A DNA stretch of 64,000 nt, from positions 68,944,400 to 69,008,399 of the forward strand of contig NC_134116.1 of NCBI RefSeq assembly GCF_040939455.1, read 5' to 3'. The stretch is from Microcebus murinus. Its lineage: Eukaryota > Chordata > Mammalia > Primates > Cheirogaleidae. Positions within the stretch are counted from its first letter, which is position 1; each line of letters opens with the position of its first letter. The notes beneath the pieces were generated by a model that saw only the letters and a list, made by a program, of their open reading frames with translations, was not told where the DNA came from and did no database searches. This document shows, one piece after another, positions 38,571 through 51,915 of this stretch. The translations under genes and the position numbers were made by a program.

Positions 38571-40689
38571 GAAACGTTTTTATGGATGGCTAATTGCTGA
38601 CGGGTCTTCCCGTTACCGTTCCTGCCCTCCCAGCCCTTGACCGTGGAAATTCGAAATGATCGTTTGGAAATACTCCGTCGACTTATTTCTGGGCTGGAAT
38701 TGGTACTCCTGGGAAATAGCTTACAAATGATGCAAATCTAGTTTGGGAATAAAAAATTGTGTGTAAATTCTTTACGCAGTAATTCACAGTCGGATGGATA
38801 CGCACCCCCCAGGACACTGTGGATTGCTTTTTAGTGGATGCGAGTCACAAGTAGCATTGCAGCGGCCTGTCAGATTTCTAGGATGATCTTTTGGAAACGT
38901 AGGTGAGCAGGAATAATGGAGGCTAACTGTAAAGTCGTAGTACCGCTTTCTCCTCTGCAGTAGCTTAGGGGAGCCTTTGTAGCATCCGACTGGGTGAGTG
39001 AAATGTGAATACTACAGGCGTGTCTCTTGCCTTAGGGTTCCTGTCAGGGTGAGGGAATGCCATTGGATGTTTACATTTTAAAAATAGTGATCTATATTTA
39101 AGAAGGCAGTAACGCTAAAACCCAAACATTCTCAACTCCAAATAGACAAGGATTTCAATAAATGGGTTTCCATATGCTTGTAGGAAACCACGAACGCAAT
39201 TTTGGACCGCTTTCAAGTTTGTGGTTATCCAAGAAGGACGCTGCAGAGAAGAAAATGATGTGACAGTTTATAAATAAGGAGCATTTTAAGCATAATATGA
39301 CAAATGTCAAATGACATATAAGAAAAATAACTTTTAGTGGTAATAGTCACCTTCATTGATGGCAAAACAACTGTCTTTACCAGACAGCCTTCAGCCTCTT
39401 AATGTATTCTGATACAACCAACTCCCATTTTTATGCTTGACTGCCTGTCTTTGTCAGAGTTGTTTTATGCTTGAGTTCTGTGGTTTCAAGCTAGCTTAAG
39501 AGAATGCCAACATGTTCTTGATCTGAGCAAACTCATTTCTATCAGTACAGTGTTTACTAAAACTCAGAGATATAAACAGATTTTAGCTTAAACCTCTCAG
39601 AACTTTACAATGACCACATCTTTGTCATCAGTCTTTTAAAATTAGATGAACTGTTTGACTTCTCTTCTTGAAAAATGTTGTTTTTACTTATATATCCCTA
39701 GTTAATGAGAAATCAGAAAATATTCACAGATGTCAATTACTGCATCTCTGATTGCCCAAGACATGGGATGAGAGAGTTTTGTTTTTTAATCAAACATTAC
39801 TAAGGATATGTATAAGTAATAAACAACTGGTAAATTTGTTTATCTTTTCTAGTCATGTGGTCAGTTGGAGGAGAAAAAATCTGTTAAGAAATTATCTCAT
39901 AAAAATGAAAATATTCAATTTCATTTTTGCAAATATCAGTTTAATTCTGATTAATGAGAGTGCAGTATGCTTTGCCAAATTGAAAGGATGGATGGTGTTT
40001 AGTTAATGGTCACTATAGCATTTAAGGTAACTAGTTTATATCTGGCATTCCCTTTGTAATAAATAAAACAACATTGAAACTGTTTTGCCTTAATATGTTA
40101 GAAATAATACTTATCTATAGAATCTACTCTTGATGTAATGGAAGGTAAAGATTATGACAAATAAGTGGTTTTTTTAAATTTGCAAAACATACTACACTAA
40201 ATTTTAAAGCTTTAATGAAGCTTAGTGCAGACTTTTTGTTTATTGTTTTGAACATTTAGAGAGGGATTCAGAAATGGGGAAGTGTCCAGAATAAAACAGT
40301 AAATATAGCAGTACATCGAAAGCATGAGTCTCCTCAAATAGTTGTAATTCTAGGCTGTTGGATTTATATTTCCTTGGTTACTGTTGCTAGTGAGTTGAAA
40401 AGTTATTCTAAAGCAAAAAAGAAAAAAAAGCTAACAGTAAATTCATAAGAACATACAATAGTATGAGCGTTTCCATGATGTTTTTGTGTTATCCTGGTAA
40501 ATGCCCATGTCATGAGTTAGGGCCATAACACAAAATAAACATCTCTTGGCAATAAACTAACCTTTTAAAATAAACACTCCTGTAAATGTCTCTTAAGAAA
40601 CTCGTGACAACTAAAGCTGTTAAGATTTCGAGATACCTGTTAGAAGTCATGGGAAATCACTCTGTTCATGGAAACTGGATGTTGCTCTT
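38571..40689. other. Intronic, repeat-poor, nothing recognised
   Basis: About 2 kb next to the CpG island without any repeat family that I recognise, the longest such stretch in the right half. It could hold regulatory sequence, but nothing specific is seen. Confidence 0.4.
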
Positions 40690-41612
40690 GCCTGCTGGTC
40701 GGTGTCCTGTCATTTCCCACCCCCAGACCGTGCTGAACACCACCGTCTCGCTTCTTTGCCTCATGCTCTGCTCTCCTTTGGTATCAGCCTCAGGCTGACC
40801 CCAAACCACTTCTCCAGGTTTATCTTCCCTGTCCTTCCATAGTTTATGCTGCAATCGAAATAGTGCATGGCAGTTTCCACACATACACTGGCTTTCCTCC
40901 GCTGTGCACTTTTTAATCACACTAAGGCCTAGCATGGCTTCCCTGCGTCCCCAGCTCCCTCTAGCTCCTCAGACTTATCAGTGACTTCCTCATCTGTATG
41001 CCCTGCTCAGGTGCTGCCTTCATGGTACTTTCTGTGATGACCCTGGTCCCAGGGGTGTCCTCCTTTGAGCTCCTGTGGCTCTTTGCCTTTTCCACTCTTG
41101 TCACGTCTTGTCTTGTGTTCAGTTACTCACATACTAATTTCTTTCTTTTCTTTTCTTTTTTTTTTTTTTTGAGACAGAGTCTCACTTTGTTGCCCAGGCT
41201 AGAGTGAGTGCCGTGGCGTCAGCCTAGCTCACAGCAACCTCAAACTCCTGGGCTCGAGTGATCCTTCTGCCTCAGCCTCCCAGGTAGCTGGGACTACAGG
41301 CATGCGCCACCATGCCCGGCTAATTTTTTTATATATATATATCAGTTGGCCAATTAATTTCTTTCTATTTATAGTAGAGACGGGGTCTCGCTCAGGCTGG
41401 TTTTGAACTCCTGACCTCGAGCAATCCGCCCGCCTCGGCCTCCCAAGAGCTAGGATTACAGGCGTGAGCCACAGCGCCCGGCCCTCTTTCTTTTCTTTAC
41501 GATCCTTACAAGAGCCGTGCGGGAAGGGACTGTGTGTCATCTCTCTTTTTCCTTCCCTAAATGCTGACTGCAGTCACCTTCGTGGTCCTCAGTCAATAAA
41601 TATTATTTAAAG
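40690..41612 (+). repeat. L2 LINE 3' part, split by an Alu
   Basis: 'gtatgccctgctcaggtgct', 'gtactttctgtgatgaccct' and 'ccttttccactcttgtcacg' lie before the Alu. 'gggaagggactgtgtgtcat' and 'cagtcaataaatattattta' lie after it. Together they follow the L2 3' end. Confidence 0.7.
41146..41483 (-). mobile_element. Young Alu with strepsirrhine linker, antisense
   Basis: T tract, gagacagagtctcactttg, reversed linker (agttggccaattaatttc) and the end gccacagcgcccggcc. The flanks share tttcttttcttt, the target duplication. CpGs are well kept. Confidence 0.95.
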
Positions 41613-41833
41613 AACAAACCTTTTCAATGAACCCATGGTTTCTTCTGAAATAAAACCCATGAAAGCGTTTCACCCATAGAATGAGTCTTAAAGGCCCATC
41701 TTTCAAGAAGCCAGTGTTGAACTTGAGCTGAGGACTCGTTAAGAGGCCTGAAATCCCCTCAGCCCAGTGGAGCCTCCTCCTGAATGTCATGGCTGAGCAT
41801 TACAGTCAGGAAAGGTTCTATGATACTCTTATT

Positions 41834-41962
41834 GCATTAGCAATTTTCCATATCAGATTCACTAAATACACAATGGAAGCCATTTAGTAAAAAAACAGAT
41901 TTTAATGTGATATGGCTACCACAATGAAACCCTAATGTGATTCCAGAGAAAATTGCTAATGC
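41834..41962. repeat. Perfect 15-bp inverted repeat, 99-bp loop
   Basis: gcattagcaattttc at 41834-41848 pairs exactly with gaaaattgctaatgc at 41948-41962. The motif aatgygatatg recurs inside and beside it (near 41,915 and 41,958). It may be an unrecognised MITE end. Confidence 0.75.
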
Positions 41963-44464
41963 GATATGCTGGTTCCACCCCCTTACCAATAGCAACATAA
42001 AAATTGATACTGTTTTTAGTGTATATGTTTCAAACTATGCTCACAAAAGAAAAGCAGCCGGCTACTGAGATGAGCTTCCGCTTTGTTCGGGGTGGATATA
42101 TAAAGGGTCTTGTTATCAGCCTTGTCAGACAGCTGAGTCTTCTTTCTGTGCCTTGCTGGTTATATTACCTAACGGTACCGATACTAAATCCCATCTTAAA
42201 ATACATCATGTTCTTTTTAATGATGCAGTATTAATGGAGTTAATGATGTGAAAAATAGAATTTGTATGTAAATATATATATATTCAGTCATGCAGTTTTG
42301 ATTGAGAAGCTCTAATCAACTCAAAACCAATTTTCCAAGAATCAAAGTGACTTTGATATAAAATTTAAATTCCAACTTTGAGTGCATAAATATTAAGAGA
42401 TTATAAATACGTGTGCACAGGGCTGTAGAACTTCAGAAGTCATAAGCACTGAAAAGATTATGGTTTCTCCTCATTCCCCAGACCATATTTAATTTTAAAA
42501 AATGTAACCCATAAAATAAATGTAAAGGAGACCTACATAGTTCTGTTTTGTTTTTTTTCCTATAATGACAATTTCCATTTCCTCTTTTTAACGTATGAAA
42601 TGTCAAAATCTTTTCTCTCTCTTTTGGTATTCTTATTGGCTGATGTCACTGGTGGGGATTATTTTTATATGGACTTCCCCTTGGGGAAATGTAATCTTTA
42701 AGGCTTGATCACTTCCTTTTCTTCTTTTTCAAATTTAATTCTGAGGGACTATAAATAGGAAACACATATTGCTCAATCAGGAAGAAGGTTTAGTGCTACA
42801 GTAGCGAAAAGTAATCTTCAGTTTACAAACACAGAGAGTGCCAGGGATAACTATGCATTTCCGGACTCCGGTCCCCACTTTTCTACCCTAAGACAAAGGA
42901 ATCTTGATAGTACACACCTGTGGTCTTGGGGCCACCCAGATGTATCGGTGATATTGGGGGATTCTAAGTTGAGGTGACAACTTAGAGTTTGAAAGTAGTG
43001 GAAGCGTGAACACTGAGGTAAGAACAATTTAAATTCACCAACCCTGGAAGCACCTCCCAAGATAGAGTGGGCCATTGCCTTCACGCTTTGCTTTAATTTG
43101 TGGAATATCCTCTTCCACCCGGCCTAAAGTGTTTTACTTTCAATCTGTTAAACTGCTTAGAAGCCTATCAAATACAGATTTACTTTGGTTACTCTATGTG
43201 TATGTGTGTGTGTGTGTATGTGTGTGTGTGTGCATTTTGATTTATTTTTACAAAATGCAGTAATTGTGAAATGGTCAATGTAGTCCTTAAAGGATTTTTG
43301 TCCTGGGTACTTGTGGGCTATTGGAGGTTTTAAGCAGTTTTGCAGATCTTTTTTAAGGAGAGTTGATGGAGGGTGGCATTCAATCGAAGTGCCAGGAGTT
43401 GCTTTCTGAATTCTTGTATCTAAATTTAACTGACTGGGTAGTACCACATTTCACAAAATAATGATAACCCAGAAAAGGATTCAGAGATGCCATCAGTTCC
43501 CCACCTGATGGTAGAATATTTGACTTTTCCTACCTCTCACACGTCATTATAAATCCATAAATTCTTCTTGCTCTTTTCTTTGCTGAGGATCACATATGAG
43601 AGAATTGGAGTTTGGCTGGGAGGAGAGGAAGGGAAGATGGAAGAGTAATTTTAAAGCGTGGGCATTTGTGGAGTCGTGAAGGTTCAAGGCACCTGAGCGT
43701 GGAGCAGGGAAAGCAGATTGGCAGATGCCAAAGGTAGACGTCATGTATTTGGCCGAGTATTAGGAGTATGAAAGCACTTGCATTGCGAGCTAAGAGGGTC
43801 TCAGTGGGCTGGCCAGGGAAGCATGTCAGCACCCATAACTTTTGTTTCTATGGAAAAATGAATTCCAGTTTCCATGTTACTACACAGGGTTAAGCACAAC
43901 TTGTTCATTAAGTAGGACCACCAGTAATTAATGATATGAGAGATTATTACTAATGATATGAGTGGTTATTAGGAGCCAAGCATGGTGTTAATGAATATGG
44001 AAGATAAGAAAATATGTTCAGATAAAAAGATTTTAGGTCTCATGTGTTTTTCTTTCTCTTGTTGATACATTTATGTCATTCTTCATTTTCTAGTGAAAAT
44101 AGAATTTTATTTTTAGGAAGAGGAATTCAATCAGATATTTGTCAAAGACAAAACTTTGTGGACATAAATGCTTCCCTACAGCTTATTGACTAATTATGTG
44201 TTATTGACTAATTATATAGTCATTAGGTGTTGCTGTATTTGCAAACAGTGAAAGGTTGGTGCCTAGGTATTATTTCAAAGGAGTGGGCACCTTCTTTACT
44301 TTCCATTATCATTGTATCTAAATTTATTTGCAAGATATCCTATATATTTTTTTTCATTTTTTCAAAGTATCATATGATTTATATTTTGGGATTTTAAAAG
44401 GTTGGGATTTGTGGATGTAGCAATCACTCTAGAAAGTGGGACTTGTATATTTATGGGGCTTATA
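41963..44464. other. Intronic, few repeats recognised
   Basis: No gene. A CTATAAATAG box sits at 42749-42758 outside any recognised repeat. The TG repeat at 43196-43232 is listed separately. The sequence near 43,560-43,800 may be very old L2. Confidence 0.4.
43196..43232 (+). repeat. (TG)n microsatellite, interrupted
   Basis: About 37 bases of TG with two A interruptions. Confidence 0.95.
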
Positions 44465-44640
44465 TAGGTTATTCATTCAACCATTATTTACTCTACACTG
44501 CCTGTGAGGCCCCCAACCAGACCCTGGAGACCACACAACAAAATGAAGTAACAAAACAAAAATAAAGTCCTGGTCTCCGGGATTTTGTAGCCTAGTTAAA
44601 AAGAAAGTAAAAGAAGTCAGAGCAAATATCAAAATGTTCA
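44465..44640 (-). repeat. L2 LINE 3' end, antisense
   Basis: 'tattcattcaaccattattt', 'gaccctggagaccacacaac' and 'aataaagtcctggtctccgg' are a reversed L2 tail. Confidence 0.65.
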
Positions 44641-44702
44641 CCCAAAAGCAAAATATCTTACGTCCCCAGAATATAACCTGTTGGGGTCTATTTCTTTATA
44701 TA

Positions 44703-45001
44703 GCTGGCCTTCTGCATCTCTGGGCTCTGACTCCACAGATTGAAATAACCACAAATTGAAAATATTCAAAAAAAAAAAACCAATAAAAATAATACAAATA
44801 AAAAACAATACATATAACATTTACATTGTATTAGGTATAATAAGTCATATGGAGATGATTTAAAATAGAAGGAGGGCATGGCGGTTTATATGCAAATGAA
44901 CCATTTTGTAGCCATTTTATATAAGAGACTTGAGCATCAAGGGGGAGTTGCATCCTCAGGGGCCCTGGTCCCAGTCCCACACAGATGCCCAAGGATGACT
45001 G
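44703..45001 (+). mobile_element. Tigger-type MITE
   Basis: From 'ctggccttctgcatctctgg' through 'gaaaatattcaaaaaaaaaa' and 'tttacattgtattaggtata' to 'gcccaaggatgactgta'. Same family as 18129-18447, opposite orientation. Confidence 0.75.
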
Positions 45002-46269
45002 TATTTTTCCTGATTAGACTTCCATTTTCACTGTGTGTGAATTTTGAGTTACTCTTGTCAAGGATAATAAGAATGATCCCATGTGGGGCTTCAGAGTACA
45101 AGTGGAGGTAAAACAGAAGGCAGAACAGGAATAGAAGAGATTCTTGCAGTAAGCCCTTGTGAGAACTTAAGGATGCTGAGGACATTCCCTAGGCCATGGA
45201 ATTGCACTACTTACTGCATCTGTCAGGAGGAAGAGCCAGCCTTTGTACAGGTCACTCCCGTTTTCCCCTCTTATCCTTTACTGGTTCCAGGATGAGTTTG
45301 CATGGCCTGTTTTACAGGAAACCTCCCCCAACCCTTTCAGCTGGCTGCAGGGCTCCCAGACCACTTGGAGCAGACTCTTCTAGTAACAGGTATTATAGTG
45401 CACCTATCACCTGCCTGGTAATAATGTGTTTAGAGTTCTGTGGACCATAATATTGTAGAGCGAAAGGATGACCATATCTTATCTTGAAATACTCATTGGC
45501 TAGGGTAGTGTCTGCTTTATTGTTGATATTTGATACATTTAGTTTCTTCCTTCAACCAAAGTTCTCTTCCCTAAGTATGTTGGGGGTTTGGGGAGGGGTA
45601 AGGTGGAAGGAAGAATAAGGACTTAGATTTTGATCTGTAGGCAAAGGAGAACTATTCAGTTTTAACCTGTGTTCAAAAGAGAACTATTAAAAGGTTTAAA
45701 CAGGAGAATCGTATAATCATTTGGGTATTTGGAGGAGAGTGAAGACAAATCAAAGTGGCGTGCATGCTTCCCAATGGCCACATTAACTCCTAGCTAAGGA
45801 GGTGAGAAGGCAGTTGACACCCTTTCTCCACAGATCATGGATGAGTTTGGCAATTAAAATTCTGAGCTTCCCCAAACAGCAATCCGTAACATAGCTCCTT
45901 AGTCATTCTTCTCCATCATTTTATGAACACCACCCCTCGGGCAGCCTTTGGCCAGGCACCCCCATCTCTAAGATGTTTAAAATTGCCCACACACCATTTA
46001 AAAAGAAAACACTTAGAATGTTATTTATAGCCATTTAACACTTTGCAGGTATTCACATACAAGTTGTGCTCTATATAACCTCACCTTAAGTAGACAGATT
46101 ATTAAATTCACAGGAAGCAGGAAATACATGACTTTAATATAGTTCTGCCTTTCAGAGGAATTTATTGTATCACATTAGCAAAGCAGTGGGCTTTACGGTC
46201 AGAAGTTAGACTGAAAACATCGAGATTAATAATACACTGGTTGGTATTATTGATAAAACTGGATTTGAC
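45002..46269. other. Intronic, nothing firm
   Basis: 45,600-45,740 has texture of an antisense L2 but is too weak to call. No gene. Confidence 0.35.
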
Positions 46270-46650
46270 CTTCATCCTTTCAGCATGTATGGATGGCCTC
46301 CTGCGTGCTAGACCTGGCGCTAGGCAGGGCACACTGTGATGTGGCATGACCTGGGGCCTTTGAAGAAGCTCAGTGTCCCTGGAGAGAACACATAACAAAC
46401 ATAAGGAGTCCAGTGTGGTTATAAGTGCTGCTGTGCAGGTGTAAGCTAGATGTACCGGAAGCGCAGAGGAGCAGAGGAGAGCCTGGGGCCACCAGGGGAG
46501 AGTTCCAGGAAGTTGACTTCCTGCAGGAGAGCAGGACACAGCCCCACAGAGCCCTCCTGGGCAGAGGGGGAGGCGGGACGGGTGAAGGGAGCAAACAGCA
46601 ATGAGGCTGGGAGTGTAGTTTGGGCAGGCCAGGCTGTGAGGAGCCTTGTT
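46270..46650 (-). repeat. L2 LINE, antisense
   Basis: 'tgctagacctggcgctaggc', 'ggttataagtgctgctgtgc' and 'gggagagttccaggaagttg', ending in 'ccaggctgtgaggagccttg', follow a reversed L2. The - strand frames open here are accidental. Confidence 0.7.
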
Positions 46651-47164
46651 TGAAACTGATGTTACAAGCATCAACACACATCTTACCACCCCCTATGATA
46701 TTTACTGGGTTTCTTTTTTTTAATGTAAAATATAGCAATGCAAACTCATAGTAGAAATTTGGAGAAAACATTTTAAAGCACAAATGCACCACTTGTAGTC
46801 TCAGCTCACAGAAATAATGACTGCCCCATTTGGCTGGAGTGTCACAGCAAGGTTTCACGCAGGAGTGTGATGGGATAAGCTCTTGGAGGGGCACAGTGGG
46901 AGGCACATGCCTGAGGCTGAGCAGATTCCTTTGGGATGTCTGGGATGAGACCTACCCAAGGAATATGTGTGGGGCCCATCACCAGGACTTGGTGACCTGT
47001 TGAATGTGGGATTGAGAAACAGGAAAGAAGACAATTTCTTCGAAGTTGTTCTGAGGCAAGGGGGGGCTCCGGGGTTTCCAGCATGGGCAAGTGATTAGAA
47101 ATCGGTACTATCAGCAAACAGGATGCAGAGGGAAAATATGGTGTTTTAAGAAAACTAGTAAGTT
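46651..47164. other. Intronic, nothing recognised
   Basis: No gene or clear repeat. Confidence 0.35.
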
Positions 47165-47520
47165 TCATTTTTTAAAAAAATTACTAAACTGTTTTATGAG
47201 GGCAGTTTTAGGTTCACAGGGAAATTGAGCACAAGATACAGAGAGTTCCCATAGAACCCCTGTCCCCACAGCCACACAGCCTCCCTCATCAACACCCCCA
47301 ACCAGAGTGGCACGTGTGTTGTGACCAAGGAACCCACACAGGCATGTCATCACCCACCGCCCTGAGTTGACACTAGGGCTCACTCTTGGTGTTGTATAGC
47401 TAACGTATAGTGACACACTCACCGCTGTAGTCACTCACTGCGTCACAAAGAGCAGTTTCACTGCCCTACAAACCCCCTGTGCTCCGCCTTTGCATCCCTC
47501 CCTCTCCCAGACCCTGGCAT
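47165..47520 (-). repeat. Old L1 3' end, antisense
   Basis: 'gggcagttttaggttcacag', 'agtacagagagttcccatag'-like text, 'aaccagagtggcacgtgtgt' and 'gggctcactcttggtgttgt' form the reversed 3' end of an old L1M. Confidence 0.75.
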
Positions 47521-48579
47521 ATTTTCCATGTCTGCATTCGAACCCATTGCATTTGAGGATCCTGGAGCATGGAAAACAATGGTGGTGAAATTTTAATTCA
47601 AAGAAAAAAAAAATGGTTTTGTTAACCAGCATAGCCCCTTCCTCGTTAAGTAAAGCTGAGTGGAGCAGGGCTATTCTGGTCGAAGGTGGCATCTGCAGAG
47701 GGGCAGTCTCTCCGCTTTGCCTTTCCTAGGGTCCAGCCCCTGTGCACCACGCCTCAGTGGCTGTCTCTCGGGCTCTGGGCATCTCCAGAATTCTGAGGAA
47801 CACCATTTGAGAACTGCACGATGCGCAGTTTGCCCTGCAGGTCTGGAGCTCAGAGGAAGAGCTGTTAGTTCCTATTTGCAGTCACTTCAGACTCTGGCAC
47901 CTTTTGAGACCTGGTGTTTCTTTTATGATAGGTGCTTTTGGGGGGGTCCTCTTTCCTGGGGTCATGCTGTCAGCTTTGACTTCCCTTTGCTATCATTGCA
48001 TCTGCCAGGAGCATCTCTTGAATCTCCCAGTCTGTGGCTCTAAGTTGCAGTTAGCTTGGAAATCATATAGACACGCTTGGTTAAACTGAGTCAGAAACAA
48101 TTGCAATAGGTACAGGGTGATCTTCTCCGTACAGACCTGGCAGCATCTGTTCTGGCAGGTAGAGCTCTTGTTTGCTTGTTGTTCATTCTCAGTTATGTCT
48201 TATACGGGTGAAACTGCTGGATAGCCATTGTTACTCCATTTCTGTCTGGGGCCATTTATCTTCTTGCCTTCTCCACCGCTCCTGACCCTGGAACTATATA
48301 GAAAGCATATATAATGGGATTGGGAAATTTCTTTCCTCATAGTAGCAGTTAATACTGATTAGGAAGAAAAAGATGTCCTAATTTTAATTCCTCATGTGAT
48401 GCTAATATTAATATGTTGAGATAATTGACATACTGTTTTTTTTTCTTCTTCTTCACCTCTGATCTGTTTCTGAGATTAAAAAAAAAAAATGGCACCATTT
48501 TACTCCTACAATGAGGCATACCGGAGGAATAAACAGAAGTATAACTCCTTGTTAATAATAAAAAATAATATTACCTAAG
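47521..48579. other. Intronic, nothing recognised
   Basis: Only short A/T runs (near 48,435 and 48,479). No gene supported. Confidence 0.35.
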
Positions 48580-48785
48580 TTTACCATTTTTAAGCTGCTT
48601 TTACACACATCCTCTCAGCGCCTCTGTACAAAAGGTGGTGATTACTGTTTCCATTTTACAGAGGAGGAAGCAGCATCAAAGTGTTTAATTACTTGAAGAT
48701 GACAGTTAGGATAGAGCTAGCATGCAGACTCAAGCCTTCTTCCGTCAAACCCTGTGTTTTACCCATTACATCATGTTGCCTCTTG
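48580..48785 (+). repeat. MIR SINE
   Basis: 'catcctctcagcgcctctgt', 'gtttccattttacagaggag', 'atagagctagcatgcagact' and 'acccattacatcatgttgcc' follow MIR. Confidence 0.75.
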
Positions 48786-48891
48786 CTCGCGGAAGCACTA
48801 GTTAAATTGTGGGCTGCTTGGAACTTGAATTATGAACTGCCACATTTGTATGGTGATGTACAGTGTTTCCAGGTATATGCTAACAAAATAT

Positions 48892-48911
48892 GTATATATA
48901 TATATATATAA
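48892..48911. repeat. (TA)n microsatellite
   Basis: About ten TA units. Confidence 0.9.
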
Positions 48912-49432
48912 ATTATAAACAGTGTTTTATATATTTGCAAAGAATGTAGGTAAGAATGCTAGAAACTTGTGCCATGATCTCCATAAGGTAGTGTTGGCAT
49001 TCTCTTATAACTCTGTCATGAATTGCTTACCCTTGGCATGTTCAATTATAATCTAAATATTCAGAATACTACATGAAAAAATATATAGCCTTCTAAATCT
49101 GCCTTAAAAGTGACCCAAACTATGAGGCATGCCCTTTAGATTCCCTCTTTGCTCCTTTGATGCCTGTCCTACTTTCCTTTCACTACATATTGGCAGGAAT
49201 AAAATAGCAAACAGGCAATGGAATAATAATTCTGTCTCCAAAAGGAGTAGTAATGAGCAACAATAAAAACTGTCGAGTCTCTTTAATTTTTAAAAATAAT
49301 TTTAAATTTCCACTGAAACTTAAGAAATGATGTCTAATCAGCAGTAACATTCTAGCTGAAAAATAAAACTATATAAGTGGCCAAGAAAACTGTATTTCAG
49401 GATATAAGTGAACATAGATCAAGACTTCCAAT
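48912..49432. other. Intronic, nothing recognised
   Basis: AT-rich, no gene. Confidence 0.35.
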
Positions 49433-49737
49433 GGGGACAGTGGCTCACCCCTGTGATCCTAGAACTTTGGGAGGCTGAGGTAGGTGGATCACTTGAGGCC
49501 AAGAATTTGAGACCCAGCCTGGGCAACACAGCAAGACCTCATCTTTACAAAAAATTTAAAAATTAGCAGAGCATGATGGCGCACTTCTGTGGTCCCAGCT
49601 ACTCGGGAGGCTGAGGCAAGAGGATCACTTGAGCCCAGGAATTAGAGGTTGCTGTGAGCTATGACGACGCCACTGCACTCCATCCTGGGTGACAGAGCGA
49701 GACTTTAGCTCAAAACGAAAGCAAAAACAAACAAACA
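49433..49737 (+). mobile_element. Old Alu without linker
   Basis: 'ggggacagtggctcacccct' to an A-rich caaacaaacaaa tail. The inter-arm sequence is plain 'acaaaaaatttaaaaattag'. Flanks aagacttcc are the target duplication (from 49421 and 49738). Confidence 0.9.
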
Positions 49738-49749
49738 AAGACTTCCCAA

Positions 49750-50979
49750 GTGGCTTATTAAGTATAAATTCTGATGACACGAGGTTACCTTAATATTTCA
49801 TATCCTGAGCACAAAGGAATATATCACTTTATCAGGGCTTTTGGTTTTGTGTGAAATTCAGTGAAATCAAGGTATTGTTGAAGAGTTTCTGATTTTAAAG
49901 TGAGATTGTGTGTGTGCTTTCTTCTCCCCCTCATGAAATAAATCAATGTATTTATGTATTTATGTTCACTTCTTTTTTTTTCTTCTAATTTATTTTACGG
50001 GCTTTTATCAAATGAAATGCAAATGATCAATTATGACATTTCCTCTGGGCCAGGGTGTAATCTCAATCCAGGAGTGATGATAAAAAATATGTTTTTAAAT
50101 GAACTTGAAATACTCTCGCACTTAGGTGTGTATTATAAGGTACATTTGCCTAACCCAATCATATTTACATGCAGTAGATTCTGTTATATTCCTGTTACAG
50201 AAGGGATCATAAAGTCAATTTTATTAAAGAATGAGTTTCAAATTGTGTGGACTTTCCAAATTGATTTGAAGTCATGGAGATTCTGGGGCATTAATAAGTT
50301 TAAGTACAACTTTAAACATCAAATGTGTTAGGGCATGAAAAGAAATTTATATTTCTGCCCTCTTTCGGAATGCTTACAGTTGTTGAATCTAGGAATGTTT
50401 GTTGAATGTGTTTTGACTGAAGAAATTTTATAGTTTGCATTATAAGAATAGCTGGTTCTAAGAAAATAAAGCTATTAATAGCATATCAAATTGCTGTTGG
50501 TTATGAGACAGAAAATAGATCTCATTTTAAAAAATGATCTCTCTAGAGATTGTTCCACATTTTCCCCTATTTTTTAGTGTAGAAGTAAATGTTATTTTAA
50601 AACGGTACTTCTCTACTCCCTCCAAACCACCACCATCAGAGAAAATTGATATATTTACATGAATCGGCCTTAAATGGAAGAAAGGATCTGAAAGGCAGTC
50701 AGAATGCCAGGGGTCTCACAAAACTGTGGCCGTCGTGCAGAGAGTGTGGGCTGTTGAAAGGACATTAATCTGTGTCCTTGGGCCTGGGAGAGGGTGAAGA
50801 TTTACGGTAGGAGGGATTCTGATCTCTTTCAAAGCTTCCATGCACAGGTGGCACATTATTTTCCATCTGAAAACTAGAGTTTATTATAATACGTCTAATT
50901 CTGGCAGAGGGAGACTCCATTTATAAAATCCCTTGAGGGTAGGTAGATGGGAGTGAAACAAATTGTTATAATATTTGGA
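49750..50979. other. Intronic, nothing recognised
   Basis: A + strand frame at 49954-50331 (125 codons) starts in a T run. It has no recognisable domain and no flanking signals, so it is not called as a gene. Confidence 0.35.
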
Positions 50980-51915
50980 ATAGAATTTTTTCTTTATTGT
51001 GGTAAAATATACATAAAATTTACCACTTTAAACATTTTTAAGCACACATTTCAGTGGCATTAAGTAGATTTATGTTGTCGTACAGCCACCACCACCATCC
51101 TTTCCCAGAACTTTTTCATCTTCCCAAACTGAAGCTCTGTGCCCATTAAACATATTCCCCATTCCCCTTCCCTTCAGCTCCTGGTAACCTTCATTCTACT
51201 TATTTGTCTCTATGAATCTCCCTATTCTAGATATTTTATGTAAGTGGGATCATACATTCTTTGTCCTTTTGTGACTGGCTTATTTCACTCAGCAGAATGT
51301 TTTCAAGGTTCATCCATGTTGTAGCATGTGTCAAAATTTCATCTCTTTTTATGGCTGAATAATACTCCATTGTATGTATACCACAATTTGTTCACCCATT
51401 TATTTGTTGATGGACATTTAGATTGTGAATAATGCTGCTATGAACATTGTTTGAGTACCTGTTTTTAGTTGTTTGGGGTGTATACCTAGGAGTGCAGTTG
51501 CTGGGTCATATAAAAATTCTATATTTAATTTTTTGAGGAGCTGCCAAACTGTTTCCATAGTGTCTAAACTATTTTACATTCTTATCAACAGTGTACAAAG
51601 GTTCTCATTTTTCCACATTAGTGCCAACATTTTTTATTTTCAGTTTTGTTGATAATAGCCATCTTAATGGGTATTAAGTGGTACCTCGAGGTTTTGATTT
51701 GCATTTTCCTAGTGACTAATGATGTTGATTATCTTTTCATGTGCTTATTTACCATTTGCATATATTTTTTGGAGAAATGTCTATTCAAGTGCTTTGCCTA
51801 CTTTTGAGTTGGATTGTTTTGTGGGGTTTTTTGTTATTGTTGAGTTATAGGAGTTCTCTGTATATTCTGGATATAAATTCATTATCAGATGTATGATTTG
51901 CACAGAATGTTGTTT
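50980..51915 (-). mobile_element. Old L1 3' part, antisense
   Basis: 'gtggtaaaatatacataaaa', 'gtacagccaccaccaccatc', 'gggatcatacattctttgtc', 'ataatactccattgtatgta' and 'attgtgaataatgctgctat' are the reversed L1 3' UTR and end of ORF2. Confidence 0.85.

Noticed and set aside
46162..46906. Two - strand frames of about 175 codons
   Set aside because: They run through an antisense L2 and its flank, have no recognisable domain, and lack splice or start context.
49954..50331. 125-codon + strand frame
   Set aside because: It starts in a T run, has no known domain, and nothing nearby suggests an exon.
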